A stretch of 33,895 bases of DNA from Anaerolineae bacterium. GTDB taxonomy: Bacteria > Chloroflexota > Anaerolineae > 4572-78 > J111. Below are positions 18,398 to 27,015 of the stretch, in pieces (position 1 is the first letter of the stretch; each line of letters starts with the position of its first letter). Below the pieces are notes generated by a model. The model was not told the origin of the DNA, did not search any database, and saw only the letters and a program-made list of their open reading frames with translations. The DNA is taken from NCBI GenBank assembly GCA_020433805.1, contig JAGRBZ010000041.1, forward strand, positions 1 through 33,895. The letters are read 5' to 3'. A program made the translations under genes and the position numbers.

Positions 18398-19369
18398 CTA
18401 TGTTGTGAGTTCGACTGCTGCTAAGTCGTTGATAATACTGCGCCGTGCTAAATCGTTACCGGCTCTTTGCCGCAAATCTTCACGGTCGTGGCCGAGGTAA
18501 AGGCTGTACCGATCTTCATCGGCCCGTTTTTCAACGGCGATGAGACGACCTTGGTGTTGATACAGCGGTAGCGTGGCGTTGTTGTAGATAAGTTTTTCGG
18601 GTAGTGGTTCCAATTTGGTCTCAAGTTTGGCCCAATAGTCAGACAGTAGACGATCGGCCCGTAAATCGAAATCTTCGGATAAGCGTTTTTTGCCTATCAA
18701 AGCCCGGCTTACTTGAGAACGCAGTTGAAATACTTCATTACCGGTTTCTTCGCTTACTTCATATTTTTTATCGAGAACGTAAGCGTAGATAGAAGCACTT
18801 TCATCAGAAGGAAATACGGGTGTCCAAAATTCGGTGTCTTTGGGGGATAGGGGGCGTTTCTTTAGATAAAAGATGGGTCGAACAAGCGCTAATGTTTTTT
18901 GATGGACACCGCGTACATGCAGTTTTTCATATTCGCCGCTGCGACCAAGCACATGAATATCGTTGAGATACTTGCCGACTCGATCACGGACGTAGGCTAA
19001 CTCAACGTGACGGGCCACCGGCCCGTTGGGTACAGTTAACCCCAGATTTTCCTTACGGTTAGTATAAACCGGATACACCTTCAAGCTGTGGCGAGCAATG
19101 AAAACATACGTTGGCATTCGGTTGAGATTGACCAGCGTAGGCGCTACTTTATTGATAGTATTAAGAACAGATTGTGGGCTGCTTTCTTGGACATTTAAGC
19201 CGCATAATTCAGCCGTATAATGGTTTTGTCCTCTAATCGGTTTAAGGTAAATGGGAATTTGGTAGCGGGTTGGGAAATGACTTGTTGTAATGGGAGCCAG
19301 TTTGATGGTGATATAATAAGGGATAGTTCTACGGTTTTCTGCATTATTTTTTTCTAAAAATGCTTCCAT
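18398..19369 (-). CDS. Unknown protein, paralog A of the pair between amt and glnA
   Basis: 323 aa from ATG 19369, which has AAGGTGAG directly upstream; the longer frame begins at a TTG at 19384. I do not recognise the family. There is no signal peptide or membrane helix. It is clearly related along its length to the next gene upstream: RMPTYVFI-R-S-K followed by PVYT, KLHVRG-H then TLALVRP and FYLKKR, EFW-PVF, LRADRL-DYW, and an acidic C-terminal region EDRYS-YLG then DL-QR and DL-RR. In one 41-residue stretch 28 positions match. It ends 68 bp before glnA on the same strand, suggesting a role in nitrogen assimilation. The many conserved Arg/Lys/His residues could suggest nucleotide, RNA or phosphate binding, but this is a guess. 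Confidence 0.75.
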   Translation of the reverse strand: MEAFLEKNNAENRRTIPYYITIKLAPITTSHFPTRYQIPIYLKPIRGQNHYTAELCGLNVQESSPQSVLNTINKVAPTLVNLNRMPTYVFIARHSLKVYPVYTNRKENLGLTVPNGPVARHVELAYVRDRVGKYLNDIHVLGRSGEYEKLHVRGVHQKTLALVRPIFYLKKRPLSPKDTEFWTPVFPSDESASIYAYVLDKKYEVSEETGNEVFQLRSQVSRALIGKKRLSEDFDLRADRLLSDYWAKLETKLEPLPEKLIYNNATLPLYQHQGRLIAVEKRADEDRYSLYLGHDREDLRQRAGNDLARRSIINDLAAVELTT

Positions 19370-19461
19370 CTCACCTTTTAACAAGAGTTATAGATTGTGC
19401 GTCTCAATAGATAGTCTTACCAGTTCTTAAGGTTTGAGAAGCTACGGAGATATGGGTTAAT

Positions 19462-20421
19462 TTACTTGCCTTGGATATATACGGATTTTGGATTGTCGAT
19501 AAATCCGCGTCGGATCAGGTCTCTGGCAACGCGTTGACCCAAATCGTCATCGTCCTCACCGAGATAGAAACTGTAACGATCTTCCGCGCTGCGATATTCA
19601 AGGGCGATGATAAGACCATCGCAGGTATACATCGGCAGCTTTATGCCTTCATAAATCATATCTCGCGACAGTTTTGTTAAATTACTTTTGACCCGTTCCC
19701 AATAGTCGGGCATCAAGCGATCGGCCCGTAAATTTAAATTGATGGATAATCGATTATCGTTAATGAGAGCATTGGCGACTTTATGGCGTAGATGGAAGAC
19801 TTCTAAACCCTGGGCGAGTGGCTCTTCGTGTTTTGTACTGGCGGCGTAAACGTAGATGGTGTCACTATCGGTGGCCCGGAAGACGGGGGCCCAAAATTCA
19901 TGCTCTTTTTCATCCAAAGCCCGCTTTTTGAGATAAAAAGCGGGCCGCACCAGCGCCAATGTTTCTTTATGAATGCCGCGAACATGCAGCTTGTCACCGC
20001 GCTCTATAGGACCGAGTAGACCGATCTGATGGAGATAATCTTTTAAGTAATCGCGAACTTTCGCCAACTCTACGTGGCGAAAAGAAATGCCTTGGGGGGT
20101 AACTGCCATCACCTTATCGCCGATGGTATATACCGGAAATAACTTGCGCGACCGTCGGGTTATAAAAACGTAGGTCGGCATGCGCGACATATTTTCAAGG
20201 CTGATAAGTTTCGACTGAACCAAAGGGCCTAACTCTTTTAGAGTATCGGCCTTGATCTGTAGACCACAAATTTCAACCACATACATCAACCCGTGTGATA
20301 GAATTACGGGGACTCGAAAGGTGCGGTCCCAGTCAAGTTCAGATGCGCCTATCTCAATCCGAACAAAATAAGGGATAGTATCGCTATTTTGTTCAGTATT
20401 GCGTTCGAATGATATTTTCAT
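19462..20421 (-). CDS. Unknown protein, paralog B of the pair between amt and glnA
   Basis: 319 aa from ATG 20421; GAGAGAG lies about 7 nt upstream, while the longer frame begins at a GTG at 20466. It is a tandem duplicate of the gene that follows it 92 bp downstream, with the same conserved blocks in the same order (PTYVFI-R-S-K, HVELAKVRD, KLHVRGIH, TLALVRP, FYLKKR, NLRADRL-DYW, EDRYSFYLG). The N-terminal ~80 residues and the C-terminal tails differ most. There is no recognised domain, signal peptide or membrane helix, so it is probably cytoplasmic. A hairpin terminator separates it from amt, so the pair likely has its own promoter around 20422-20520. The two divergent copies kept side by side suggest a heteromer or two related specificities. 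Confidence 0.75.
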   Translation of the reverse strand: MKISFERNTEQNSDTIPYFVRIEIGASELDWDRTFRVPVILSHGLMYVVEICGLQIKADTLKELGPLVQSKLISLENMSRMPTYVFITRRSRKLFPVYTIGDKVMAVTPQGISFRHVELAKVRDYLKDYLHQIGLLGPIERGDKLHVRGIHKETLALVRPAFYLKKRALDEKEHEFWAPVFRATDSDTIYVYAASTKHEEPLAQGLEVFHLRHKVANALINDNRLSINLNLRADRLMPDYWERVKSNLTKLSRDMIYEGIKLPMYTCDGLIIALEYRSAEDRYSFYLGEDDDDLGQRVARDLIRRGFIDNPKSVYIQGK

Positions 20422-20524
20422 AAATACTCTCTCACAGCTTGTTAAATCACGATTAAACGTGATCACTTAAACTTACTTCAACCTGGCAACTTTGGCAACT
20501 TGTTGACAAGTCTGTGAGAACAAA

Positions 20525-20560
20525 ATAGGCTGAGAGTTCAACGCGCGACTCTCAGCCTAT
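20525..20560 (-). terminator. Intrinsic terminator of amt
   Basis: A perfect 13-bp stem, ATAGGCTGAGAGT with ACTCTCAGCCTAT, and a 10-nt loop, followed on the minus strand by TTTTGTT. It lies 38 nt after the amt stop. Confidence 0.8.
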
Positions 20561-20598
20561 GATTATCCTATCTTACACACGTACCGTTAGCCACTTAA

Positions 20599-21942
20599 TT
20601 ACTTGGCAGCGGCGGTGCTTCCCAGAGAGCCGGTGAATTCCGGATAGTTGATAGTTCCGTGTTCGGTAATGTCCAGACCTTCCAGTTCCTCTTCTTCGGA
20701 AACGCGGAGGATACCGGCTGCTTTTAATATCATGAAGAGAACATAAGCGGTTACGAAGGCCCAAACTGGAATAGCAATCGAACCGATGATTTGGGCACCG
20801 ATGGTGTGTCCAGCGGCTCCACCGAAGATACCGGTAGCCAACCCACCCCAGATACCGCACAGGCCGTGAACGGGCCAAGCACCAACCGGGTCATCAATGC
20901 GCATTTTTTCGAGTAAAATCATACCGACTACTACCAGAACACCGGCGATTGCACCGATGATGATAGCAGAGAGGTTTGTTACCGAGTCACAGTTGGCCGT
21001 AATACCCACCAGACCGGCCAGCATTCCGTTGAGGGATAGACCTAAATCGGGTTTACCTACCGTGAACATACCGGCTACCATAGCCAGAACAGCACCGGCA
21101 CAAGCCGCCAATAGGGTGTTGGTTGCAATCAACATCGTTGCATCGGTGTTAGCCGCGCCGGCAAAGGCAAGCTGGCTGCCGGGGTTAAAACCGAACCAAC
21201 CAATCAATAGAATGAAAACACCCAGCGTAGCAAAGGTTAAGTTGTGACCGGGCATCGGGTTGGCCGTGCCATCTTTGTTAAAGCGGCCAATGCGAGGCCC
21301 TAAAACCATTGCGCCAGCCAAACCGGCGAAGCCACCAACGGCGTGTACAACCAGCGAACCGGCGAAATCGTAGAAGCCCAGAGCATCGAGCCAGCCACCG
21401 CCCCACTTCCAGTAACCGCTGATCGGGTAAATGAGGCCCGTAATAATGATACTGTAAATAACATAGGCTCTAAATTGCATACGGCCGGCTACCGCACCGG
21501 AAACGATGGTGGCGGCAGTAGCAGCAAACGCAACCTGGAAGAGCCAGTCAACCTGCGGGTTTAAGCTGCCCGCAACCGGGTCGGCGGTTGTACCGGGAAT
21601 GCCAAACCCGCCAAAGGCCAAGATGCCGGCACCACCGGTAATATCGGAGCCGTACATAATGCCATAACCAATCAGGTAGTACAGTATAGCGCCAGCGCTA
21701 AGGTCCATCAGGTTTTTGAAAAGGATGTTAACCGTGTTTTTACTGGAGTTAAAACCGGCTTCCACCATAGCAAAACCGGCCTGCATAAACAGAACCAATA
21801 CAGCAGCAATCATGAGGGTAACGTTGTCGAGCGCGTAAGCCACGGTCTCGGCAGTGACCTCATCTTGAGCGAAAGCGAGGCTTGAGGTCACAAGCGTTAG
21901 TAGTAACGCAATGGGTAAAGCTTTTAGGATACGATGTTTCAT
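20599..21942 (-). CDS. amt: Ammonium transporter of the Amt/MEP/Rh family
   Basis: 447 aa from ATG 21942. AAGGAG is 9 nt upstream and the protein then begins with a signal peptide (KHRILKALPIALLLTLVTSSLAFAQ), as in many Amt proteins; a longer frame to 22101 is not supported. The trimeric channel takes up ammonium. Twin pore histidines are His200 (VVHAVGGFAGL) and His359 (WPVHGLCGIWGG). Other marks are GFAMVEAGF, GWFGFNPGS and the C-terminal ELEGLDITEHG, the tail that contacts PII proteins in well-studied Amts. No glnB/glnK is present in this window, which is unusual beside amt. An ANTAR regulator gene lies upstream on the same strand, with a terminator-like hairpin between. Confidence 0.96.
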   Translation of the reverse strand: MKHRILKALPIALLLTLVTSSLAFAQDEVTAETVAYALDNVTLMIAAVLVLFMQAGFAMVEAGFNSSKNTVNILFKNLMDLSAGAILYYLIGYGIMYGSDITGGAGILAFGGFGIPGTTADPVAGSLNPQVDWLFQVAFAATAATIVSGAVAGRMQFRAYVIYSIIITGLIYPISGYWKWGGGWLDALGFYDFAGSLVVHAVGGFAGLAGAMVLGPRIGRFNKDGTANPMPGHNLTFATLGVFILLIGWFGFNPGSQLAFAGAANTDATMLIATNTLLAACAGAVLAMVAGMFTVGKPDLGLSLNGMLAGLVGITANCDSVTNLSAIIIGAIAGVLVVVGMILLEKMRIDDPVGAWPVHGLCGIWGGLATGIFGGAAGHTIGAQIIGSIAIPVWAFVTAYVLFMILKAAGILRVSEEEELEGLDITEHGTINYPEFTGSLGSTAAAK

Positions 21943-22002
21943 AATCCCTTCTCCTTGGATAAGTTTGAATAGATTTGTTAAAAATTTTACCATTACCATT
22001 TT

Positions 22003-22013
22003 TCTACAATGTA
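22003..22013. promoter_or_regulatory. Short palindrome in the amt leader
   Basis: CTACAATGTAG is an 11-bp palindrome about 60 nt before the amt ATG; the related CTACATTG recurs at 22086-22093. It could be an operator half-pair or chance. Confidence 0.3.
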
Positions 22014-22030
22014 GGTTGTTTTGAGCAAAC

Positions 22031-22072
22031 AAAAAGCCCTCAGTCACCAGAATACTTCTGTGGCTGAGGGCT
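22031..22072 (-). terminator. Terminator/attenuator between the ANTAR regulator gene and amt
   Basis: On the minus strand AGCCCTCAG pairs with CTGAGGGCT; an inner CAGAA/TTCTG stem closes a 3-nt loop, and TTTTTG follows. It is 127 nt after the regulator stop and about 90 nt before the amt ATG. It can end the regulator transcript or, if readthrough is controlled by the ANTAR protein, gate amt expression. Confidence 0.7.
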
Positions 22073-22198
22073 TCGCGGCCGCTCACTACATTGAAATTCA
22101 TTTAATTGGAGCGTATGTTACCAAACTTCTATTTTCTTGTCAAGAATAGTATCTCTTTTTTTTGGAAATTTAAGGATGTAAGAAAAAACAGCTCGGCG

Positions 22199-22768
22199 TT
22201 ATATTTTTGCACCGATAGCAACAATCGCTTCGGCTACCTGGTGCATGGGCAACCGTTTTCGACGGGCCGTCATTTGTAACTTTTGATAAGCCTCTGCTTC
22301 AGATATGCCGGTTGCCACTAAAATCTGTTTAGCCGCATCAACCAGCCGTCGGGCTTCCATTTGGTTGCGCAACTTGTACACTTCTTGCGCTTTAGCCCGC
22401 ATAATTTCAAATCGATTAATGGCTAAGGCTAAAGTAGGCCCTAGCTTTTTCTCATGAATGGGTTTAACTAAATACCCCATAACTGCTGCATTGGCAGCGC
22501 GTTCAATTAAACTTTTTTCGCTATATGCTGTCAACATTACAATGGGCAAGGGCATTTCCTCGGATAATCGCTCGGCTACCGTCAAGCCGTCGAGACGAGG
22601 CATTTTAATGTCCAGTAACAATAGTCCTGGTTTGATATCTTTCGTCATTGCTAAGGCTTCTTCGCCGTTGGCTGCGGTGCCTGCTACGTGATACCCCAAT
22701 GCAGAAACCATTTGCGATAGTCCCATACGAATTACTGCTTCATCATCCGCTATTATCACGCGTGACAT
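22199..22768 (-). CDS. ANTAR-type response regulator (NasT/AmiR-like antiterminator)
   Basis: 189 aa. The receiver domain covers 1-120 with the acidic pair Asp8/Asp9, phosphoacceptor Asp53 in LLLLDIKMPRLDG, Thr in LTAYS and Lys in VKP. Residues about 125-189 match the three-helix ANTAR RNA-binding domain: LRNQMEARRLVDAAKQIL, then SEAEAYQKLQ and MHQVAEAIV. Proteins of this kind bind paired hairpins in nascent RNA and stop terminator formation, often in nitrogen genes. Placement beside amt and glnA fits this. Terminator-like hairpins lie both in its own leader (22837-22866) and before amt. No cognate histidine kinase is adjacent. The ribosome binding site (GGTAGGTAG) is moderate. Confidence 0.92.
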   Translation of the reverse strand: MSRVIIADDEAVIRMGLSQMVSALGYHVAGTAANGEEALAMTKDIKPGLLLLDIKMPRLDGLTVAERLSEEMPLPIVMLTAYSEKSLIERAANAAVMGYLVKPIHEKKLGPTLALAINRFEIMRAKAQEVYKLRNQMEARRLVDAAKQILVATGISEAEAYQKLQMTARRKRLPMHQVAEAIVAIGAKI

Positions 22769-22836
22769 TATCTACCTACCATCTTCTAATTGGATAACTG
22801 TGTTTGTAAGTAAAGAACAATAGGCCAACCTAAAGC

Positions 22837-22866
22837 AAAAAGCCCCCTCCTTTGTGGTTAAGGAGG
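22837..22866 (-). promoter_or_regulatory. Terminator-like hairpin in the 5' leader of the ANTAR gene
   Basis: CCTCCTT pairs with AAGGAGG around a 7-nt loop; on the minus strand GGGGGCTTTTTG follows. No minus-strand gene lies upstream (the next gene, at 23024, is on the plus strand), so it is not the end of another transcript. It lies 68 nt before the regulator ATG. A leader attenuator under ANTAR autoregulation is the simplest reading. Confidence 0.6.
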
Positions 22867-22978
22867 TGTTTCTAAAGTTAATTCCGAAGTTTATCACAGA
22901 TAAAAAATTTTTGGTAATTTTAAGTCTAGAAATTTGAGTTATACGTTTATCTGCATTTATTTGAATAACTTCTACTCA

Positions 22979-22987
22979 TGCTATAAT
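22979..22987 (+). promoter_or_regulatory. Extended -10 promoter of the receptor kinase gene
   Basis: TGCTATAAT is a perfect extended -10; a TTGAAT at 22961-22966 is a possible -35 with short (15 bp) spacing. It predicts a leader of about 30 nt to ATG 23024. Confidence 0.55.
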
Positions 22988-23023
22988 AACGGTCTGTTAG
23001 CAAAAAAGTTACGCAGAAGGCCT

Positions 23024-25897
23024 ATGACACTTAGAGAAGATACCATTTTAGAAAATCGCTATCGGATCGATAACTTGTTAGCGCAAGGCGGTATGGGAGC
23101 TATTTACCAAGCCTTTGATCTCAATCTCAATACGCCGGTAGCGATAAAAGAAAATAGTTTGCAGACATCTGACCATGTAGAGCAGTTTCGTCAAGAAGCG
23201 CTGATCTTGGCCCGCCTACGTCATGCCGGTTTGCCTCGGGTTATTCATCATTTTAGTTTAGCCGGCCGGCAGTATCTGGTGATGGATTTTATCGAGGGTC
23301 GTAATCTATGGGAAATCGTTACGGAACGTGGTGGCCCGATACCGGTAGTACCGGCCTTGGATTATATGATTCAGATCTGTCAGGCCGTTAGCCATCTCCA
23401 TAAACAAATTCCACCCATTATTCATCGCGATATAAAACCCCAAAATATCAAAATTACACCGGCTGGTCGGGCGGTTTTGGTCGATTTTGGCATCGCTAAA
23501 GAGATTTCCCTTGATTTTTATAAAACGCAGGCCGGGGCACAGCGAGCAACTTCGGGGTTTTCACCGCCGGAGCAATATACCGGCGCAGGCACTACCCCTG
23601 CTTCGGACATATACGCGCTGGGGGCTACCCTTTACGCCTTGTTGACCGCCAAGAAACCGCCGCGCAGCACAAACCTCATCGACGGTGATGTTAAGTTTGA
23701 GCCGCCCAATGTGATTAATCCTGATTTAAACCCCCAGGTAACACAGGCGATTGTCCACGCTATGCAGCTTAAGCCGGAAGATCGGCCCGACTCGGTGGGT
23801 GCGTGGCAGCAGCGTCTGGAGACGATTTGGGCAGCTTTATCGGCTGCTCCGGCTGTTGATGATGCCACGATGTTCAGTAGAAAAAACAAAAACCAGGTGG
23901 TTGATGCCGACATCGCCGACGATGACGATATCGACGATGACGTGACCATCGTTGGTGTGATCCCGAACGCCCCGACTTCAGAACCGGTCCTTTATTGGCT
24001 GGTCGACCCTAAGGGCGATGTCTATGAAATAGAGGCGGAGCCGCTGTCGATTGGTCGGGCGATAACGGCAGACATTGTCGTCGAGGACCTGGGAGTCTCA
24101 CGCACGCATGCCCAAATTCGAACGGAGGCTGATAGCTGCCTGATTCGTGACCTGGACAGTGCTAACGGCACTTTTCTCAATGGAGAGCCGTTGTCCAATG
24201 GCTGGCAGCCGCTGGAGCAAGGCGATATTGTGACCGTTGGCTCAGCAGAGTTTCACGTGACCTCGACCCAACCTAAAAAAGTGGCAACCTCGCGAGCCGC
24301 AGCCGGACCATCGCCGATTGAGGTCGATGCGGCCACGCTGCCTCTTGTTCAATCGGCAGAAGACGATATGTCGGCTGATGATTATATTGATGCTCCGGTT
24401 GACGCTCCGGCTCAATCTTCGTCGGCGGGTCGATTTTTGTGGCTTGGTGTGGCCCTGTTGGCTTTGCTGCTCTGCGGTATGTTGGCCTTGGGCGCTTTTA
24501 TCTGGTTTCAGTTTGGTCCCGAAATCGGAGACGGAACCGTTGCCAATCAGAGCGATGCAGATTCTGAGGAATTTGTGCCTCTGGGCAGCCAACCACTCAA
24601 TGAGACCGAAGCGGCAATGAGCGAGCCAACGGATGCCGAGTTGGCCCCAGCCACGGATCCAAATTCACCGATTGCTACGCCAACTGTAGAGGCTCCCGCC
24701 ACACGCATTCGCGTTAGCGTAGGCGACGTCCTGACCCGCGCCGATACTATCGACCTGTCTATGGCAGCGACATCCGAGGCCACGGATGAATCGTCGCCCA
24801 CAACCGAGCCTGAGCCGGAGGGAACGGTGGAGAGCGCCTCAGAAGGGGACGATGCAGAGTTGGAGTCGGAGACAACAGGCGGCGAACCTACGCCCATTCC
24901 GGTTGACGCTGTTGAGACGCTCGATCAGCTTGGGGCGCGGGAGGTTATTGATGTCGATTTCAACCCCCAAAACTACAATGAAGTCTATGCCGTCGTCAAA
25001 GGTGCCGGTATCTACAAAAGCACCTCCGGTGGCGCGGGGCCGTGGCTAAAACTCAATATCGATGGCTCCGGCATCACGGGGTTAACGATTGACCCCACGA
25101 ACCCCGAACGGCTTTACGCGCCGGGCTGGAATGCCGTTCTCAAATCGACCGACGGCGGCAATACGTGGGAAGTGAAATCCAATGGACTATCCTCGGCTAA
25201 CCGCTCGGTGAATGAGTTGGTGGTTCATCCTACACAACCCGACACCTTGTTCGGCGGTATCGGCGAGACGCTTATTGTCTCAACCGATGGGGGAGAGACC
25301 TGGGTTTCGGACGGCTACGGGCGTGATATGGGCGGATCGCAGTTGAACGACATCGTCATCGATCCTTTTGCTACGGAAACCATTTACGTAGCTCCCTTGG
25401 CCGGATCGCTCTTTAAATCGACCGATGGCGGCCGCAACTTTATCGGCCTGCCGTTTAACATTGGTGAGGGGGCTTTTGCCCTGGCGGCCCATCCTACTCA
25501 ACCCAATGTCTATTTAGTAGGAGTCAACGCCACCCACAGCGCCATTGCCAAATCGACCGACGGCTTTGAGTTTTACACCGTTAGCGATGGACTGGTTTAC
25601 GGGGGAGCCGACACACCCTATTCAGCTATTGCTTACGCGCCCAGCAGCCCCAACATCGTTTATGCCGGCAGCGGCTACGAGAATAATATGCAGGCTAAGG
25701 GCCTTTTCAAGAGCACCGACGACGGCGAAACCTGGTTTCCTATCAACAGCAATATTGCTCTTAATCCCGATACAGGCTATCCTTACTACATCAAATCCAT
25801 TGTTGTTCATCCGAGCGACCCGAACAATGTGTTGGTTGCCACCGGGGGCGGGCTATTTCACAGCACCGACGGCGGTACAACGTGGAGCTTGTTGTAA
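23024..25897 (+). CDS. Receptor Ser/Thr kinase: kinase - FHA - membrane helix - BNR propeller
   Basis: 957 aa from ATG 23024 (AGAAGG just upstream; the longer frame starts at a TTG). Kinase domain about 8-270: glycine loop QGGMGAIYQ, Lys in AIKEN, catalytic Asp136 in HRDIKPQN, Asp154 in VDFGIAKE, and SPPEQY. An acidic linker (DDDDIDDDV) leads to an FHA domain at about 335-415 (IGRAITADIVVED, VSRTHAQ, DSANGTF). One membrane helix spans 471-497. A Thr/Glu/Pro-rich stalk follows, then from about 634 to the end six Asp-box/BNR motifs of the STDGG-TW kind, as in sialidase/sortilin-like propellers. The kinase faces the cytoplasm and the propeller the outside, so a ligand or wall-bound sugar may be sensed. 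The FHA domain probably binds the protein's own phosphothreonines. It is divergent from the ANTAR gene. Confidence 0.93.
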   Translation: MTLREDTILENRYRIDNLLAQGGMGAIYQAFDLNLNTPVAIKENSLQTSDHVEQFRQEALILARLRHAGLPRVIHHFSLAGRQYLVMDFIEGRNLWEIVTERGGPIPVVPALDYMIQICQAVSHLHKQIPPIIHRDIKPQNIKITPAGRAVLVDFGIAKEISLDFYKTQAGAQRATSGFSPPEQYTGAGTTPASDIYALGATLYALLTAKKPPRSTNLIDGDVKFEPPNVINPDLNPQVTQAIVHAMQLKPEDRPDSVGAWQQRLETIWAALSAAPAVDDATMFSRKNKNQVVDADIADDDDIDDDVTIVGVIPNAPTSEPVLYWLVDPKGDVYEIEAEPLSIGRAITADIVVEDLGVSRTHAQIRTEADSCLIRDLDSANGTFLNGEPLSNGWQPLEQGDIVTVGSAEFHVTSTQPKKVATSRAAAGPSPIEVDAATLPLVQSAEDDMSADDYIDAPVDAPAQSSSAGRFLWLGVALLALLLCGMLALGAFIWFQFGPEIGDGTVANQSDADSEEFVPLGSQPLNETEAAMSEPTDAELAPATDPNSPIATPTVEAPATRIRVSVGDVLTRADTIDLSMAATSEATDESSPTTEPEPEGTVESASEGDDAELESETTGGEPTPIPVDAVETLDQLGAREVIDVDFNPQNYNEVYAVVKGAGIYKSTSGGAGPWLKLNIDGSGITGLTIDPTNPERLYAPGWNAVLKSTDGGNTWEVKSNGLSSANRSVNELVVHPTQPDTLFGGIGETLIVSTDGGETWVSDGYGRDMGGSQLNDIVIDPFATETIYVAPLAGSLFKSTDGGRNFIGLPFNIGEGAFALAAHPTQPNVYLVGVNATHSAIAKSTDGFEFYTVSDGLVYGGADTPYSAIAYAPSSPNIVYAGSGYENNMQAKGLFKSTDDGETWFPINSNIALNPDTGYPYYIKSIVVHPSDPNNVLVATGGGLFHSTDGGTTWSLL

Positions 25898-25925
25898 CCG
25901 TATAGACTCAGTAGATCCAATTTTC

Positions 25926-25950
25926 GTTAGTGTCATTCGTTTTTCGCCAT
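25926..25950. repeat. 25-bp dispersed repeat GTTAGTGTCATT...TTTTCGCCAT, copy 1
   Basis: This 25-bp sequence recurs at 27016-27040 (same strand) and 27132-27156 (inverted). The copies flank the ada-like gene. Confidence 0.6.
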
Positions 25951-25952
25951 TG

Positions 25953-26033
25953 TTAAGAACATGATTAGCAGGATTGACGGATCAAGAAAATACAAAGAAA
26001 AAATCCGTCAATCCTGCGCATCTTTGTTCTTAA
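25953..26033. repeat. Long palindrome downstream of the kinase gene
   Basis: Outer arms TTAAGAAC and GTTCTTAA enclose a perfect 15-bp stem, GCAGGATTGACGGAT with ATCCGTCAATCCTGC, around an A-rich loop. It may serve as transcript end for the kinase gene. The arm type (CAGGATT-like) resembles the palindrome at 32721-32790. Confidence 0.65.
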
Positions 26034-26129
26034 AGAGACTGCCATTATCGCAAGAATCGGGTGGTTGACGCCGACCGGATCGCGTAGAATAGAGAAAGAA
26101 TAAAGAAACGCATTCATCCGGAGGGAAAA

Positions 26130-26993
26130 ATGGTTTATTCAGAAAATTACTTACAGTCCGTGGAAGATTACGCCCGCGTTGAACAGGCGATACTCTTTTT
26201 GCAGCAGAATTTTCAGCGTCAACCCAGTTTAAAAGAAGTGGCCGACGCCATCGGTTTAAGTGAATATCACTTTCAGCGGCTGTTTAGCCGGTGGGCAGGC
26301 ATCAGCCCTAAGCGTTTTTTACAGTTTTTAACCGTCGAACATGCCAAATGTTTGTTGACTCAGTCAAAAAGCGTGCTCGATGTTTCCTATGAAGCCGGAT
26401 TGTCCGGCCCCGGTCGCCTGCACGATCTGTTTGTAACCTGTGAAGCTATCACGCCCGGCGACTATAAACGGCGCGGTTCAGGCGTGGAAATTCGCTACGG
26501 CTTTCACCCTAGCCCGTTTGGCGAATGTTTGCTGGCCGTCACCGAACGTGGTGTCTGTGCTTTAGATTTTACGTCCGTCGGTGGTCGAGAGGCGGCTCTT
26601 GCGGCGCTGCGAGCGAATTGGGGACAGGGCAATCTGGTTGAAGACAGCACCATTACCCAACCCTTCGCCGACCAAATTTTCGATCCCGTTCAGGATCAAC
26701 AGGCGCTGCCGTTGGTGCTAAAGGGAACCAATTTTCAAATTAAAGTGTGGCAAGCGCTGCTTAAAATTCCGTCGGGGGCGGTGGTATCGTATGCTGATAT
26801 TGCCTCCACCATCGGACAGCCTAAAGCTTCGCGGGCGGTCGGTAATGCGGTCAGCAAAAATCCTATTGGCTACGTCATCCCGTGTCACCGCGTTATCCGC
26901 AAAGCCGGTAATATCGGTGATTACCACTGGGGCGCGGCCCGCAAACAAGCGATGCTCGGCTGGGAGTCGAGCCGCACCGTGAGTTTAGATTAG
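26130..26993 (+). CDS. Ada-like protein: AraC helix-turn-helix plus O6-alkylguanine-DNA alkyltransferase
   Basis: 287 aa; GGAGGG lies 5 nt before the ATG. Residues about 17-115 are an AraC-type double helix-turn-helix (SLKEVADAIGLSEYHFQRLF, then SPKRFLQFL). Residues about 195-285 are the alkyltransferase domain with acceptor Cys252 in IPCHRVI and a downstream GDYHWGA loop. The protein removes alkyl groups from O6 of guanine onto Cys252, without turnover. The N-terminal zinc domain of E. coli Ada, which senses methylphosphotriesters through Cys38, is absent, so the usual switch to activator is missing. Such short Ada-like proteins are common. It stands alone between repeat-rich gaps with no alkB or alkA nearby. 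Confidence 0.93.
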   Translation: MVYSENYLQSVEDYARVEQAILFLQQNFQRQPSLKEVADAIGLSEYHFQRLFSRWAGISPKRFLQFLTVEHAKCLLTQSKSVLDVSYEAGLSGPGRLHDLFVTCEAITPGDYKRRGSGVEIRYGFHPSPFGECLLAVTERGVCALDFTSVGGREAALAALRANWGQGNLVEDSTITQPFADQIFDPVQDQQALPLVLKGTNFQIKVWQALLKIPSGAVVSYADIASTIGQPKASRAVGNAVSKNPIGYVIPCHRVIRKAGNIGDYHWGAARKQAMLGWESSRTVSLD

Positions 26994-27015
26994 AAAATAT
27001 CAAGATTAGAAATAT

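Noticed and set aside
22934..23023. TTG start for the receptor kinase at 22934
   Set aside because: It would put the consensus extended -10 inside the coding sequence; ATG 23024 has a ribosome binding site and begins at the usual kinase N-terminus.
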